A stretch of 15,079 bases of DNA from assembly GCA_946885545.1 (NCBI GenBank), contig CAMPGP010000023.1, forward strand, positions 1 to 15,079. Reading direction: 5' to 3'. This stretch comes from an uncultured Altererythrobacter sp. GTDB lineage: Bacteria; Pseudomonadota; Alphaproteobacteria; Sphingomonadales; Sphingomonadaceae. Made by a program: the position numbers and the translations under genes. Shown piece after piece: positions 6,757 through 15,079 of the stretch (position 1 is its first letter; each line of letters begins with the position of its first letter). The notes under the pieces were generated by a model. The model ran no database searches. It worked only from the letters and a program-made list of their open reading frames with translations, and was not told the origin of the DNA.

Positions 6757-7513
6757 GCGCCTGATCGTCGGCGGTGCGCTCGTGGCGATCGCGGCGCTCG
6801 CCGCCTGGGCGCTTGCGGGCGGCGGGCGGGCCAAGCCCACCCTCGGCCTGTTCACGACCCTCCCGATCTACTGGGCCGAAGCGGGCGAGATGTCCGAGAT
6901 GCTCAGCGGGCAGACGCGCACCGGATGGGCGCGGGGCGAACTCGAGCGGCGGTTCGACCTCATGCCGCTCGACACGCTCGCCGCGCCCGAGCAAGGCGGT
7001 GACCCCAGTCTCGCCGACTTCGAATACCTGCTGCTGGCCCAGCCACGCGCCCTTTCTCCGGCGGAGAACGTGGCGCTCGACGATTGGGTGCGGGCCGGCG
7101 GGCGGGCGCTCGTGTTCGCCGATCCGCTGCTCACGGTCGAATCGCGCTTCCCCATCGGCGACCGGCGCAGGCCGCAGGATGTAGCGCTCCTCTCGCCGAT
7201 CCTCGCACGGTGGGGGTTGGAGATGCGCTTCGATCCCGCTCAGGGTGCGGGCGAGCGCACGATCGCGACCGACCTCGCGCCGCTCCCGGTCAACCTCTCG
7301 GGGACGCTCCATCCTGTCGCGGGCGCGCCGACCACCCAGGAGGATTGCTGGATCGCCTACGAACGGGTCTTCGCCCGGTGCTCCGTCGGCGAAGGGGAAG
7401 TGACCGTGATCGCCGATGCCGCGCTGTTCGAGGAGGGCGGGGAGGAGGATCGCCGCATGCGGCCCGAAGCCCTCGAATGGCTGGTCGAGAGCGCCTTTGC
7501 AGACGATATCTGA
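6737..7513 (+). CDS. GldG-like / DUF4350-like membrane-anchored protein
   Basis: A 258-residue protein with an N-terminal signal anchor (about 9-28, after the basic MASIRNRRL) and a soluble domain on the periplasmic side. The segment LSPAENVALDDWVRAGGRAL followed by VFADP (about 106-130) resembles the Rossmann-like, glutamine-amidotransferase-like domain found in GldG and other ABC-associated or DUF4350 proteins, in which a conserved 'treat the remainder as open space' loop follows an alpha helix; no catalytic Cys is evident at the nucleophile position. Two cysteines near the C-terminus (in EDCWIAYERVFARCS) could form a disulfide outside the cytoplasm. The ATG at 6737 has GGGCAGG upstream and overlaps the previous gene by 20 nt in a different frame. 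No ABC transporter permease or ATPase gene is adjacent, so this would be an isolated member. The family assignment is from pattern memory. Confidence 0.7.
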   Translation: MASIRNRRLIVGGALVAIAALAAWALAGGGRAKPTLGLFTTLPIYWAEAGEMSEMLSGQTRTGWARGELERRFDLMPLDTLAAPEQGGDPSLADFEYLLLAQPRALSPAENVALDDWVRAGGRALVFADPLLTVESRFPIGDRRRPQDVALLSPILARWGLEMRFDPAQGAGERTIATDLAPLPVNLSGTLHPVAGAPTTQEDCWIAYERVFARCSVGEGEVTVIADAALFEEGGEEDRRMRPEALEWLVESAFADDI

Positions 7514-7636
7514 GCCGCTCCGGCCGGATCGGGGATTTCACGGGATCGGAAGGCTGGCGACAGCCGGCTGGCGTCCGCCAGCTCTCAGAATGGCAGGATT
7601 CACGGGCAAGGCAGAATCCAGGGCGCTGTAGAAATT

Positions 7637-7642
7637 TATAAT
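7637..7642 (+). promoter_or_regulatory. Candidate -10 box of the mraZ/dcw promoter
   Basis: TATAAT lies in the most AT-rich stretch of the window (about 7628-7665), in the correct strand and between the preceding gene and mraZ. The hexamer 17 bp upstream (7614-7619, GAATCC) does not resemble TTGACA, so the promoter may rely on an activator or an extended element. Transcription would start near 7649, placing the GGG array in the early transcribed leader. Confidence 0.45.
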
Positions 7643-7663
7643 GAATAAACAGTAACTTAATGC

Positions 7664-7702
7664 TCAATCCCCTGTAATCCCCTAATTTTCCCTTTCTTCC
7701 CG
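7664..7702 (-). promoter_or_regulatory. Candidate MraZ operator: phased GGG-decamer array
   Basis: Read on the minus strand, three decamers begin with AGGG at exact 10-bp spacing: AGGGAAAATT (7693-7684), AGGGGATTAC (7683-7674) and AGGGGATTGA (7673-7664). A fourth, CGGGA (7702-7698), is 9 bp further. On the plus strand this reads as two AATCCCCT units in tandem followed by weaker copies. MraZ of E. coli is known to bind TGGGN boxes repeated with 5-nt spacers upstream of its own gene, so number, spacing and location all fit. The G-run is on the strand opposite to transcription and the first base differs from the E. coli box. Confidence 0.55.
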
Positions 7703-7854
7703 GCATCGCCCGGATTACAAATGCCTTCCATCGGACAGGTCGTCTCGTGCCGTGCCCCGATTCGCCGGGGTAAGCCGCTTTCGCTCGCGCGATTGCGGCG
7801 GCGGGGAAGGTCTGTCCGGAAGAGCAATCGCTGGGGCGATAGGGGCAGGGCCAG

Positions 7855-8358
7855 GTGCCGGAGGCGCAGAACTTCACAGGATTTAGCGGCCAGGCCTTTT
7901 CGCTGCTCGGCGAAAAGGGGCGCTATGTCCTGCCGCCCGCCTTCCGCAACCTCGTCAAGGAATCGAGCGACGGCCGCACGCTGTGCGTCGATCGTCACCC
8001 CAAGCTCGACTGCCTCGTCGGCTTCGGCCTCTCGCGCCACGACGAGCTCGAGGCCCAGCTCGACCGCGAGGAAGACCTCGCCTGGAAGCGCCAGCAGGAT
8101 TTCGACCGCGACGTGCGCGCGGCGCAGCTCTTCGGCTATTCGCGCGTCCCGTTCGACGACAGCGGCCGCTTCATCATGCCGCCGCACCTCGTCCGCTTGG
8201 GCAAGATCGACGACCAGCTCTATTTCCACGGGCTCGGCCGCTTCTTCACGATCTGGAATCCCGCCGAACTCGCGCGGATGAACGACGACTGGGCAGGCGC
8301 CAAGGAAGCCTGCGCCGATTTCGTCGCCGAGCACCAGGCCAAGGCGAAGCGCAAGTGA
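7855..8358 (+). CDS. mraZ: Transcriptional regulator MraZ
   Basis: First gene of the division and cell wall cluster. MraZ is a DNA-binding protein of the AbrB fold that forms ring-shaped oligomers and represses its own operon. The 167-residue product, slightly longer than the common 143-150, has the two family repeats: [11 protein letters not shown] (21-31) and [15 protein letters not shown] (102-116). A basic, Lys-rich C-terminus ends the protein. The start is GTG at 7855, where the family N-terminus begins ([16 protein letters not shown]) and AGGGGCAGGG precedes it. The stop codon overlaps the rsmH start in GTGA. Regulation is probably autogenous through the GGG decamers about 150-190 bp upstream. 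Confidence 0.96.
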   Translation: MPEAQNFTGFSGQAFSLLGEKGRYVLPPAFRNLVKESSDGRTLCVDRHPKLDCLVGFGLSRHDELEAQLDREEDLAWKRQQDFDRDVRAAQLFGYSRVPFDDSGRFIMPPHLVRLGKIDDQLYFHGLGRFFTIWNPAELARMNDDWAGAKEACADFVAEHQAKAKRK

Positions 8359-9302
8359 CCGGCGCGGCTGAAGCCCGGCACGTCCCCGTGCTGCTCGACG
8401 AGGTTGTCGCCGCTCTGGCGCCGCAGCCGGGCGACGTGATCGTCGACGCCACGTTCGGCGCCGGCGGCTACACCCGTGCATTGCTCGACGCGGGCGCGAC
8501 CGTCCACGCCTTCGACCGCGACCCCGACGCGATCGCCGCGGGCCGCGAATGGCCCGAGACCGCCGAGCAGCCTCCGCGCCTTGTGCTCCACCCGCGCCGC
8601 TTCTCCGAAATGGTCGAGGCGATGGCCGAGGCGGGCGTCGCCCAGGTCGACGGCGTCGCGATGGACATCGGCGTTTCCTCGATGCAGCTCGACCAGGCCG
8701 AGCGCGGCTTTGCCTTCTCGGCCGACGGACCGCTCGACATGACCATGGGCCGCACCCGCCCCAACGCCGCCGACTTCGTCAACGAGGCCGACGAAGCCGA
8801 GATCGCCGATGTGCTTTATCGCTACGGCGAAGAGCGTCAGTCGCGCCGGGTCGCCCGCGCGATCGTCGCCGCGCGCCCGCTCGAAACCACCGGCGACCTC
8901 GCGCACGTGGTGCGCAAGGCGCTCGGCTACCGCCCCGGCGCGCCGAAGGATCCGGCGACGCGCAGCTTCCAGGCGATCCGCATCCATGTGAACGCCGAAC
9001 TCGACGAGTTGGAGAGCGGGCTCTCGGCCTCCGAAGCGCTGCTGCGCGAAGGCGGCCGGCTCGCGGTGGTCAGCTTCCACAGCCTCGAGGATCGGATCGT
9101 CAAGCGCTTCCTGCGCGACGCTTCGGCCAGCACGGGCGGTTCGCGCCATCTGCCGCTGGCCGATAGCGCCCCCGCGATCTTCACGAAAGTGTCGAAGGCG
9201 ATCCGTCCGTCCGATGCCGAGACCGCGCGCAATCCGCGCGCTCGCTCGGCCACTTTGCGCCACGCGCTGCGCACCGCCGCGCCCGCGCGGGAGGCGGCAT
9301 GA
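8355..9302 (+). CDS. rsmH: 16S rRNA (cytosine1402-N4)-methyltransferase
   Basis: RsmH (older name MraW) methylates N4 of C1402 in the ribosomal P site using S-adenosylmethionine. The 315-residue product has the SAM-binding [10 protein letters not shown] (31-40), FDRDPDAI (53-60), [10 protein letters not shown] (104-113) and GPLDMTM (125-131), and later the invariant [12 protein letters not shown] segment. The length matches the family. The start is GTG at 8355, sharing 3 nt with the mraZ TGA (GTGA overlap), which gives the family N-terminus [10 protein letters not shown]; earlier in-frame starts would lie inside mraZ. Its own stop overlaps the ftsL start in ATGA. This position directly after mraZ is conserved in most bacteria. 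Confidence 0.96.
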   Translation: MTGAAEARHVPVLLDEVVAALAPQPGDVIVDATFGAGGYTRALLDAGATVHAFDRDPDAIAAGREWPETAEQPPRLVLHPRRFSEMVEAMAEAGVAQVDGVAMDIGVSSMQLDQAERGFAFSADGPLDMTMGRTRPNAADFVNEADEAEIADVLYRYGEERQSRRVARAIVAARPLETTGDLAHVVRKALGYRPGAPKDPATRSFQAIRIHVNAELDELESGLSASEALLREGGRLAVVSFHSLEDRIVKRFLRDASASTGGSRHLPLADSAPAIFTKVSKAIRPSDAETARNPRARSATLRHALRTAAPAREAA

Positions 9303-9814
9303 TGATCGCCGGCAGCCGCCTTCGCCAGATCGGCTGGGCCGTCGTGCTCGGTGCGTGCATCGCGGGTTTCGTCGTGCTCACGTTCCGCGTCAATGCGGTC
9401 AAGAGCGAGGTCCGCCTGGCCGAGCGCCAGATCGTTTCGCTCGAGCGCGAGAAGCTCATGCTCGAGACCGAATTCGAAACCCGCGCGAACCAGCAGCAGC
9501 TCGCCGACTGGAACCGGGTCGAATTCGGCTACCAGGCGCCGCGCGCCGACCAGTACCTCGACAACGAGCGGCAGCTCGCCTCGCTCGGACTGCCGCGCGG
9601 CCTGGGCGCACCCACGCCCATTCGCGTTGCGCGCGCACCGGCGCCTGAGGAATCGGGCTTCCCCGCGATGGTCTCGCCGATCACCGGAAGGCCTGCTGAG
9701 GCCGACGAGGAGGAATCCTCCGGGCGAGAGGAACTCGCCGCGCCCCGGTCGCTGGCGGAGCGGTTGTCGGGCGGTGCGCATCTCGGCACGGCGCTGGCCG
9801 AGGTCTCCGAATGA
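9299..9814 (+). CDS. ftsL: Cell division protein FtsL-like, bitopic
   Basis: FtsL is a small divisome protein that, with FtsB and FtsQ, controls the activity of FtsI-FtsW at the septum. The 171-residue product has a short cytoplasmic N-terminus, one transmembrane helix (about 11-30) and a charged heptad-like segment (about 33-65, [19 protein letters not shown]) consistent with the periplasmic coiled coil. The remaining 100 residues are rich in Ala, Pro, Glu and Arg and are probably disordered; E. coli FtsL, at about 121 residues, lacks such a tail. Sequence identity between FtsL proteins is low, so the call rests on topology and on the position between rsmH and ftsI. ATG at 9299 overlaps the rsmH stop (ATGA), with GGGAGG upstream; an adjacent ATG at 9302 is possible. 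Confidence 0.85.
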   Translation: MMIAGSRLRQIGWAVVLGACIAGFVVLTFRVNAVKSEVRLAERQIVSLEREKLMLETEFETRANQQQLADWNRVEFGYQAPRADQYLDNERQLASLGLPRGLGAPTPIRVARAPAPEESGFPAMVSPITGRPAEADEEESSGREELAAPRSLAERLSGGAHLGTALAEVSE

Positions 9815-11532
9815 CCGCGCTCAGCGTCAGGACCGCTGTGTCGACCGGGCGCGTCAACCTCATGACCAACCGCCAGCGCTCTCTCACGATCGCGCGCTGG
9901 CGGGCGTTGTGGCTTGCCATGCTGTTCGTCGCCATCGCGCTCGTCGCGATGGTGCGGCTGGCGTTCCTCGGGGTGAGCGACCGGGTCACAACGATTACTT
10001 CGCTCGAACAGGCGCTGCTTCCCCCGCGCGGCGAAATAACCGACCGCAATGGCGTCCCGCTCGCGCGCGCCTTTCCCGCCTATGCCCTGTGGTACAATCC
10101 TGACGCGCTGGGCGAGGGCGAAACGCCGCTGGTCAAGAGCGCCGGGCAGGTGGCCGACGAACTGGCGGCGATCTTCCCCGATCTCGACCGCGAGCAGCTG
10201 CTCGAAACGCTCGTCGCGGGAAAGCCCACCTACTTGCGCCGCCGGGTCCTGCCCGAAGACGCCAATCGCGTGCAGGCGATCGGCGAACTCGCGCTGGAGA
10301 TGCCGCGCGAGGCCGATCGGCATTATCCGCAAGGGTCGATGGGCGCGCACGTGCTCGGGTATGTCGATGCGATGGGCAACGGCCAGGTCGGCATGGAACA
10401 GGTGCTCGACGAGCGCCTCAAGGATCCGGCGCTGCGCGGCGAACCGGTCGCCCTGTCGATCGATCTGCGCGTGCAGGGCGCGCTCGAGGATGAACTGCGC
10501 CGCGGCATGCTCGCCACCAATGCCCTGGGTGCCGCCGGTATCGTGCTCGACGTCGACACCGGCGAGGTGATGGCGCTCGCTTCGCTGCCCGAATTCAACC
10601 CGAACAAGATCGACGCCGAGGGCGAATCGTACATGTTCAACCGGGTAACCAACCAGGTCTACGAACTCGGGTCGACCTTCAAGCCGATCACCATCGCCGC
10701 GGCGATCGACGCGGGCGTGGTGCGCGACTTCGGCAAGCGCTACAATGCCGAGCCGGTGCCCATCGGCGGCTTCACGATCAAGGACAGCCATCCGCTGGGC
10801 CCATCGCTCAACGTGCCCGAAATGCTGATCCATTCGTCCAACACGGTCACCGCGCGCATCGCCGACGAGCTCGGCTCGGAGCGCATGCGGCAGACCATGG
10901 TCGATCTCGGCATGAACGAGCGGCCCTACATCGAGCTGCCCGCGCGCGGCTTCCCGATCTGGCCGGGCGACGACTGGCCGCGGATCAGGACGATGACGGT
11001 GGGTTACGGCCACGGCATCGCGGTCACTCCGCTGCACCTCGCCAGCGCCTATGCCGCGCTGGTGAACGGCGGCGTCTGGCGCCCGGCAACGATGCACAAG
11101 CTCGAAGCGGGCGAGGCACCGCGCGGACGGCGCGTGTTCAAGGCATCGACCAGCGCCCGAATGCGCCAGTTGCTGCGGATGATTTCGGTCTTCGGAACGG
11201 GCCGCAATGCCGATGCTCCGGGTTATCGGGTCGGTGGCAAGACCGGCTCGGCGGAAAAGCCGGGCGCGGGCGGCTATCAGCGCAGCACACTTGTCTCGAC
11301 CTTCGCCGCGGTCTTTCCGATGGACCGCCCGCGCTACACCGTGATCATCATGCTCGACGAGCCCAAGGGCACGACCGCCAGTTCGTTTCAGCGCACCGCG
11401 GCCTGGAACGCGGCGCCGATCGTCCGCAACTTGGTCCCCCGGATCGGGCCGCTGCTCGGCGTGCGTCCCGACGCCTCGCGCGATGTCGACATCAGCGATC
11501 TTCGACCTCTCGTGGGCGGAGCCGACCATTGA
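9811..11532 (+). CDS. ftsI: Peptidoglycan D,D-transpeptidase FtsI (penicillin-binding protein 3)
   Basis: Septal class B penicillin-binding protein that crosslinks peptidoglycan peptides during division; anchored in the inner membrane with its catalytic domain in the periplasm. The 573-residue product has a basic cytoplasmic N-terminus (1-30), one transmembrane helix (about 33-54), the RGEITDRNG motif (73-81) of the pedestal domain, and the three transpeptidase motifs: STFK with nucleophile Ser288 and Lys291, SSN (342-344) and KTGS (477-480). The length is typical. ATG at 9811 overlaps the ftsL stop in ATGA; a second Met at residue 18 is an alternative. The stop codon overlaps the TTG start of murE. 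A beta-lactam target. Confidence 0.96.
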   Translation: MTALSVRTAVSTGRVNLMTNRQRSLTIARWRALWLAMLFVAIALVAMVRLAFLGVSDRVTTITSLEQALLPPRGEITDRNGVPLARAFPAYALWYNPDALGEGETPLVKSAGQVADELAAIFPDLDREQLLETLVAGKPTYLRRRVLPEDANRVQAIGELALEMPREADRHYPQGSMGAHVLGYVDAMGNGQVGMEQVLDERLKDPALRGEPVALSIDLRVQGALEDELRRGMLATNALGAAGIVLDVDTGEVMALASLPEFNPNKIDAEGESYMFNRVTNQVYELGSTFKPITIAAAIDAGVVRDFGKRYNAEPVPIGGFTIKDSHPLGPSLNVPEMLIHSSNTVTARIADELGSERMRQTMVDLGMNERPYIELPARGFPIWPGDDWPRIRTMTVGYGHGIAVTPLHLASAYAALVNGGVWRPATMHKLEAGEAPRGRRVFKASTSARMRQLLRMISVFGTGRNADAPGYRVGGKTGSAEKPGAGGYQRSTLVSTFAAVFPMDRPRYTVIIMLDEPKGTTASSFQRTAAWNAAPIVRNLVPRIGPLLGVRPDASRDVDISDLRPLVGGADH

Positions 11533-12994
11533 GACTGCGCAAGCTGGCCGATGCCGCGGGCATTTCGTTCGAAGGCGATCCTGAGCTTCGGGTGACCGGC
11601 TTCGCCATCGATCATCGCAAGGTCGCGTCGGGCACCGTGTTCGGCGCGTTTCGCGGTGCCGCCTTCAACGGCGAGGACTTCGTACCGGCCGCCATCGCCG
11701 CCGGAGCGATCGCGATCGTCGCGCGGCCCGAAGTCGCCGTCGACGGCGCGGTCCATATCGCCGATGCCGAGCCGCGGCGTGCTTTCGCCCGGCTCGCGGC
11801 GCAGTTCTTCGCGCCCGTTCCGCCCACGATCGTCGCTGTCACCGGCACGAACGGCAAGACCTCTACCGTCGAAATGACCCGCCAGCTCTGGCGCATGGCG
11901 GGCGAACGCGCGGCGTCGATCGGTACGCTGGGCGTGACCACTTCGGACGAGAGCATCTCGACCGGGCTGACCACGCCCGATATCGTCACGTTCCTGTCGA
12001 ACATGAGCGGGCTGGCGCGCGAAGGCGTCAGCCATGTCGCCTACGAGGCGTCGAGCCACGGCCTGTCGCAGTATCGCAACGAAGGGCTGCGCGTGTCCGC
12101 CGCCGCCTTCACCAATTTCAGCCGCGACCACCTCGATTACCATGCGAGCATGGAGGAATACTTCGCCGCCAAGATGCGGCTGATTGACGAGGTCGTCGCG
12201 GACGATGCGAGCGTGGTGGTCTGGGCCGGAGCCGACGCGTGGTCCGCGCAGGCGATCGAGCATGCCGAGCGTCGCCGGTTGCGTGTGTTCACGGTGGGAG
12301 AGCGTGGTCGCGACATCTGCCTGCTCGCTCAGGAACCGACCCAGCTTGGGCAGAACCTCACGATCGAGCATGGCGGACAGCGGCGGACCATTCGCCTGCC
12401 GCTGATTGGGGCCTATCAGGCTGCCAACGCCCTCGTCGCCGCGGGCCTCGTGTTGGCGACCGGCGGCGATCCGGCGGCCACGTTCGACGGCGTCGCGCGG
12501 CTTCAGCCGGTCCGGGGCAGGCTCGAACGGGCAGTCATCGCGCCGTCGGGCGCTCCGGTCTATGTCGACTATGCGCACACGGCCGACGCGCTCGAAGCCG
12601 CAATCGCGGCGTTGCGCCCGCACGTTTCGGGTCGGCTCATCACGGTCTTCGGTGCCGGCGGCGACCGCGACCAGGGCAAGCGTGCCGAAATGGGCCGGAT
12701 CGCCAGCGAGCGTTCGGACATCGTGATCGTCACCGACGACAATCCACGGGGCGAAAATCCGGCGACGATACGCGGCGCGATCCTCGAAGGCGCGCGCGGA
12801 GCGGAAGAGATCGGCGACCGGCGCGAGGCTATCTGCGCCGCCATCGCGAGGACCGGGACGGACGATATCGTGCTGGTCGCGGGCAAGGGCCACGAACAAG
12901 GCCAGATCATCGGGTCGGGAGAGAACATGCGGGTATTGCCGTTCGACGACGTGAGCGTGGCGCGCGAATGTGCCGCATCGCTGGGAGCCGAGGC

Positions 12995-12998
<4 letters not shown>
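11529..12998 (+). CDS. murE: UDP-MurNAc-tripeptide synthetase MurE, meso-diaminopimelate-adding
   Basis: Cytoplasmic ATP-dependent ligase that adds the third amino acid to UDP-MurNAc-L-Ala-D-Glu. The 489-residue product has the ATP-binding GTNGKTS (106-112), the TTPD and YEASSHGL segments of the central domain, a lysine at 215 in the position that is carbamylated in Mur ligases (YFAAKMRL), and DNPR (404-407) in the C-terminal domain. DNPR marks enzymes that use meso-diaminopimelate, in line with a Gram-negative wall. The start is TTG at 11529, overlapping the ftsI TGA (TTGA); it yields the expected N-terminus MRLRKLADAAG. Its own stop overlaps the murF start in ATGA. Confidence 0.96.
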
Positions 12999-14467
<1,469 letters not shown>

Positions 14468-15079
14468 ATGCTATACCTCATCGCCGATTGGCTGGGTTTC
14501 GAAGGCGCGCTCAATCTCGTCCGCTACCAGACGTTCCGCGCCGGCGCGACGCTGATGACGGCGCTGCTGATCGGCCTCGTGATCGGGCCCCGCTTCATCA
14601 ACATGCTGCGCGTGCGCCAGGGCAAGGGGCAGCCGATCCGCGAGGACGGGCCGCAGACCCACCTCGCCAAGCGCGGCACGCCCACGATGGGCGGGCTGAT
14701 GATCCTCACCTCCCTCGTCATCGCGATGCTGATCTGGATGGACCTCAGGAACCCGTTCGTCTGGGCGTGCCTCGCGGTCACCGTCGGGTTCGGCCTGATC
14801 GGGTTCCTCGACGATTACGACAAGGTGTCGAAGTCGAGCCATCGCGGGGTTTCGGGCAAAGTGCGCCTGCTGCTCGAATTCGTGGTCGCCGGGATCGCGT
14901 CGTGGATCGTGGTCGGCCAGATCAGCACGTTCCTCTACGTGCCTTTCGTCAACAACCTCGGGTTCGAACTGGGCTGGTTCTACTACATCTTCGCCGCGGT
15001 GGTGATCGTGGGCGCGGGCAACGCGGTGAACCTCACCGACGGGCTCGACGGGCTCGCGATCATGCCGGTCATCATCGCC
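14468..15079 (+). CDS. mraY: Phospho-MurNAc-pentapeptide transferase MraY, N-terminal part (cut by window edge)
   Basis: Polytopic inner-membrane enzyme that moves phospho-MurNAc-pentapeptide onto undecaprenyl phosphate, making lipid I. The first 204 codons are visible and the gene continues off the right edge. The first transmembrane helix ([12 protein letters not shown], about 24-40) is followed by the family loop with [11 protein letters not shown] and GTPTMGG. The active-site LDDYDK gives Asp115 and Asp116, the same numbers as in E. coli MraY, and [10 protein letters not shown] gives Asp191. At least four further hydrophobic helices follow. The ATG at 14468 directly follows the murF TGA; a purine-rich GGCGGCCGGGACGG stretch lies upstream. 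In related genomes murD and ftsW usually come next. Confidence 0.96.
   Translation, partial: MLYLIADWLGFEGALNLVRYQTFRAGATLMTALLIGLVIGPRFINMLRVRQGKGQPIREDGPQTHLAKRGTPTMGGLMILTSLVIAMLIWMDLRNPFVWACLAVTVGFGLIGFLDDYDKVSKSSHRGVSGKVRLLLEFVVAGIASWIVVGQISTFLYVPFVNNLGFELGWFYYIFAAVVIVGAGNAVNLTDGLDGLAIMPVIIA

Larger units (their letters stand above)
7514..7854. other. 341-bp intergenic regulatory region before the dcw cluster
   Basis: No gene is supported here. From left to right it holds a short GC hairpin without a T-tract (7567-7582), an inverted pair GGATTC (7596-7601) and GAATCC (7614-7619), an AT-rich island with a consensus-like TATAAT (7637-7642), the phased GGG decamer array (7664-7702 on the minus strand), a 5-bp hairpin CCCCG/CGGGG (7755-7770), and a purine-rich stretch that serves as the mraZ ribosome binding region (about 7832-7850). 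The leader downstream of the likely transcription start is about 200 nt, long enough for post-transcriptional control, but I see no known riboswitch. Confidence 0.7.

Noticed and set aside
7567..7582. Hairpin GCTGGC-GTCC-GCCAGC as terminator of the GldG-like gene
   Set aside because: Only a 6-bp stem and no T-tract follows, so it is not convincing as a factor-independent terminator.
7721..7854. Possible small upstream gene starting ATG at 7721 in the mraZ leader
   Set aside because: The frame runs on into mraZ in another frame, its product is Arg/Ser-rich, and no ribosome binding site precedes it.
9529..11529. A 666-codon open frame on the minus strand opposite ftsL-ftsI
   Set aside because: Lies antisense to well-supported division genes and has no recognisable motif or start signal.
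12239..12994. Upstream in-frame extension of murF through murE
   Set aside because: The extra 252 codons overlap murE in another frame and have no MurF-like sequence; the ATGA overlap at 12995 with a good ribosome binding site is the natural start.

Overview
The window is about two-thirds G+C with tightly packed genes. The protein sequences and gene order fit an alphaproteobacterium of the order Sphingomonadales, most likely an Erythrobacteraceae-like marine or freshwater lineage. This is inferred from protein similarity as I remember it, not from a search. No rRNA, tRNA, CRISPR array, insertion sequence or prophage gene was seen.

Left part (1-4862), housekeeping and accessory genes, mostly on the minus strand: the N-terminus of a Ku-type DNA-end-binding protein (1-178), then ccmA, the ATPase of the heme exporter used in cytochrome c maturation (208-864). 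Divergent from ccmA is a pterin-4a-carbinolamine dehydratase (913-1203). Converging on it is a short-chain dehydrogenase/reductase (1204-2010). Upstream of that lie a factor-independent terminator (2024-2061), a secreted S9-family serine peptidase (2089-4158) and an AlkA-type DNA glycosylase (4245-4862).

Middle part (4955-7513), plus strand: an adrenodoxin/putidaredoxin-type [2Fe-2S] ferredoxin, a PLP-dependent cysteine synthase-like enzyme, a small single-pass membrane protein and an overlapping GldG-like membrane-anchored protein. A 341-bp gap (7514-7854) follows. It is locally AT-rich and holds a candidate promoter and a helically phased array of GGG-containing decamers that looks like an MraZ operator.

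Right part (7855-15079), plus strand: the start of the dcw (division and cell wall) cluster in canonical order, mraZ-rsmH-ftsL-ftsI-murE-murF-mraY, with mraY cut by the window end. Five consecutive junctions overlap by 4 nt and the sixth has no gap, so translation is probably coupled along one long transcript. The products take UDP-MurNAc-tripeptide assembly (MurE), D-Ala-D-Ala addition (MurF) and lipid I formation (MraY) through to septal transpeptidation (FtsI, with FtsL), with MraZ as likely autoregulator and RsmH as a 16S rRNA methyltransferase.

Most of the window is ordinary chromosomal core. The strangest signal is in the dehydrogenase: the conserved NNAG region is replaced, without a change of frame, by a stretch that shares an exact 22-bp match with ccmA about 1 kb away. 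The MraZ-like operator array is the best regulatory find. I did not find a convincing new multi-gene system.
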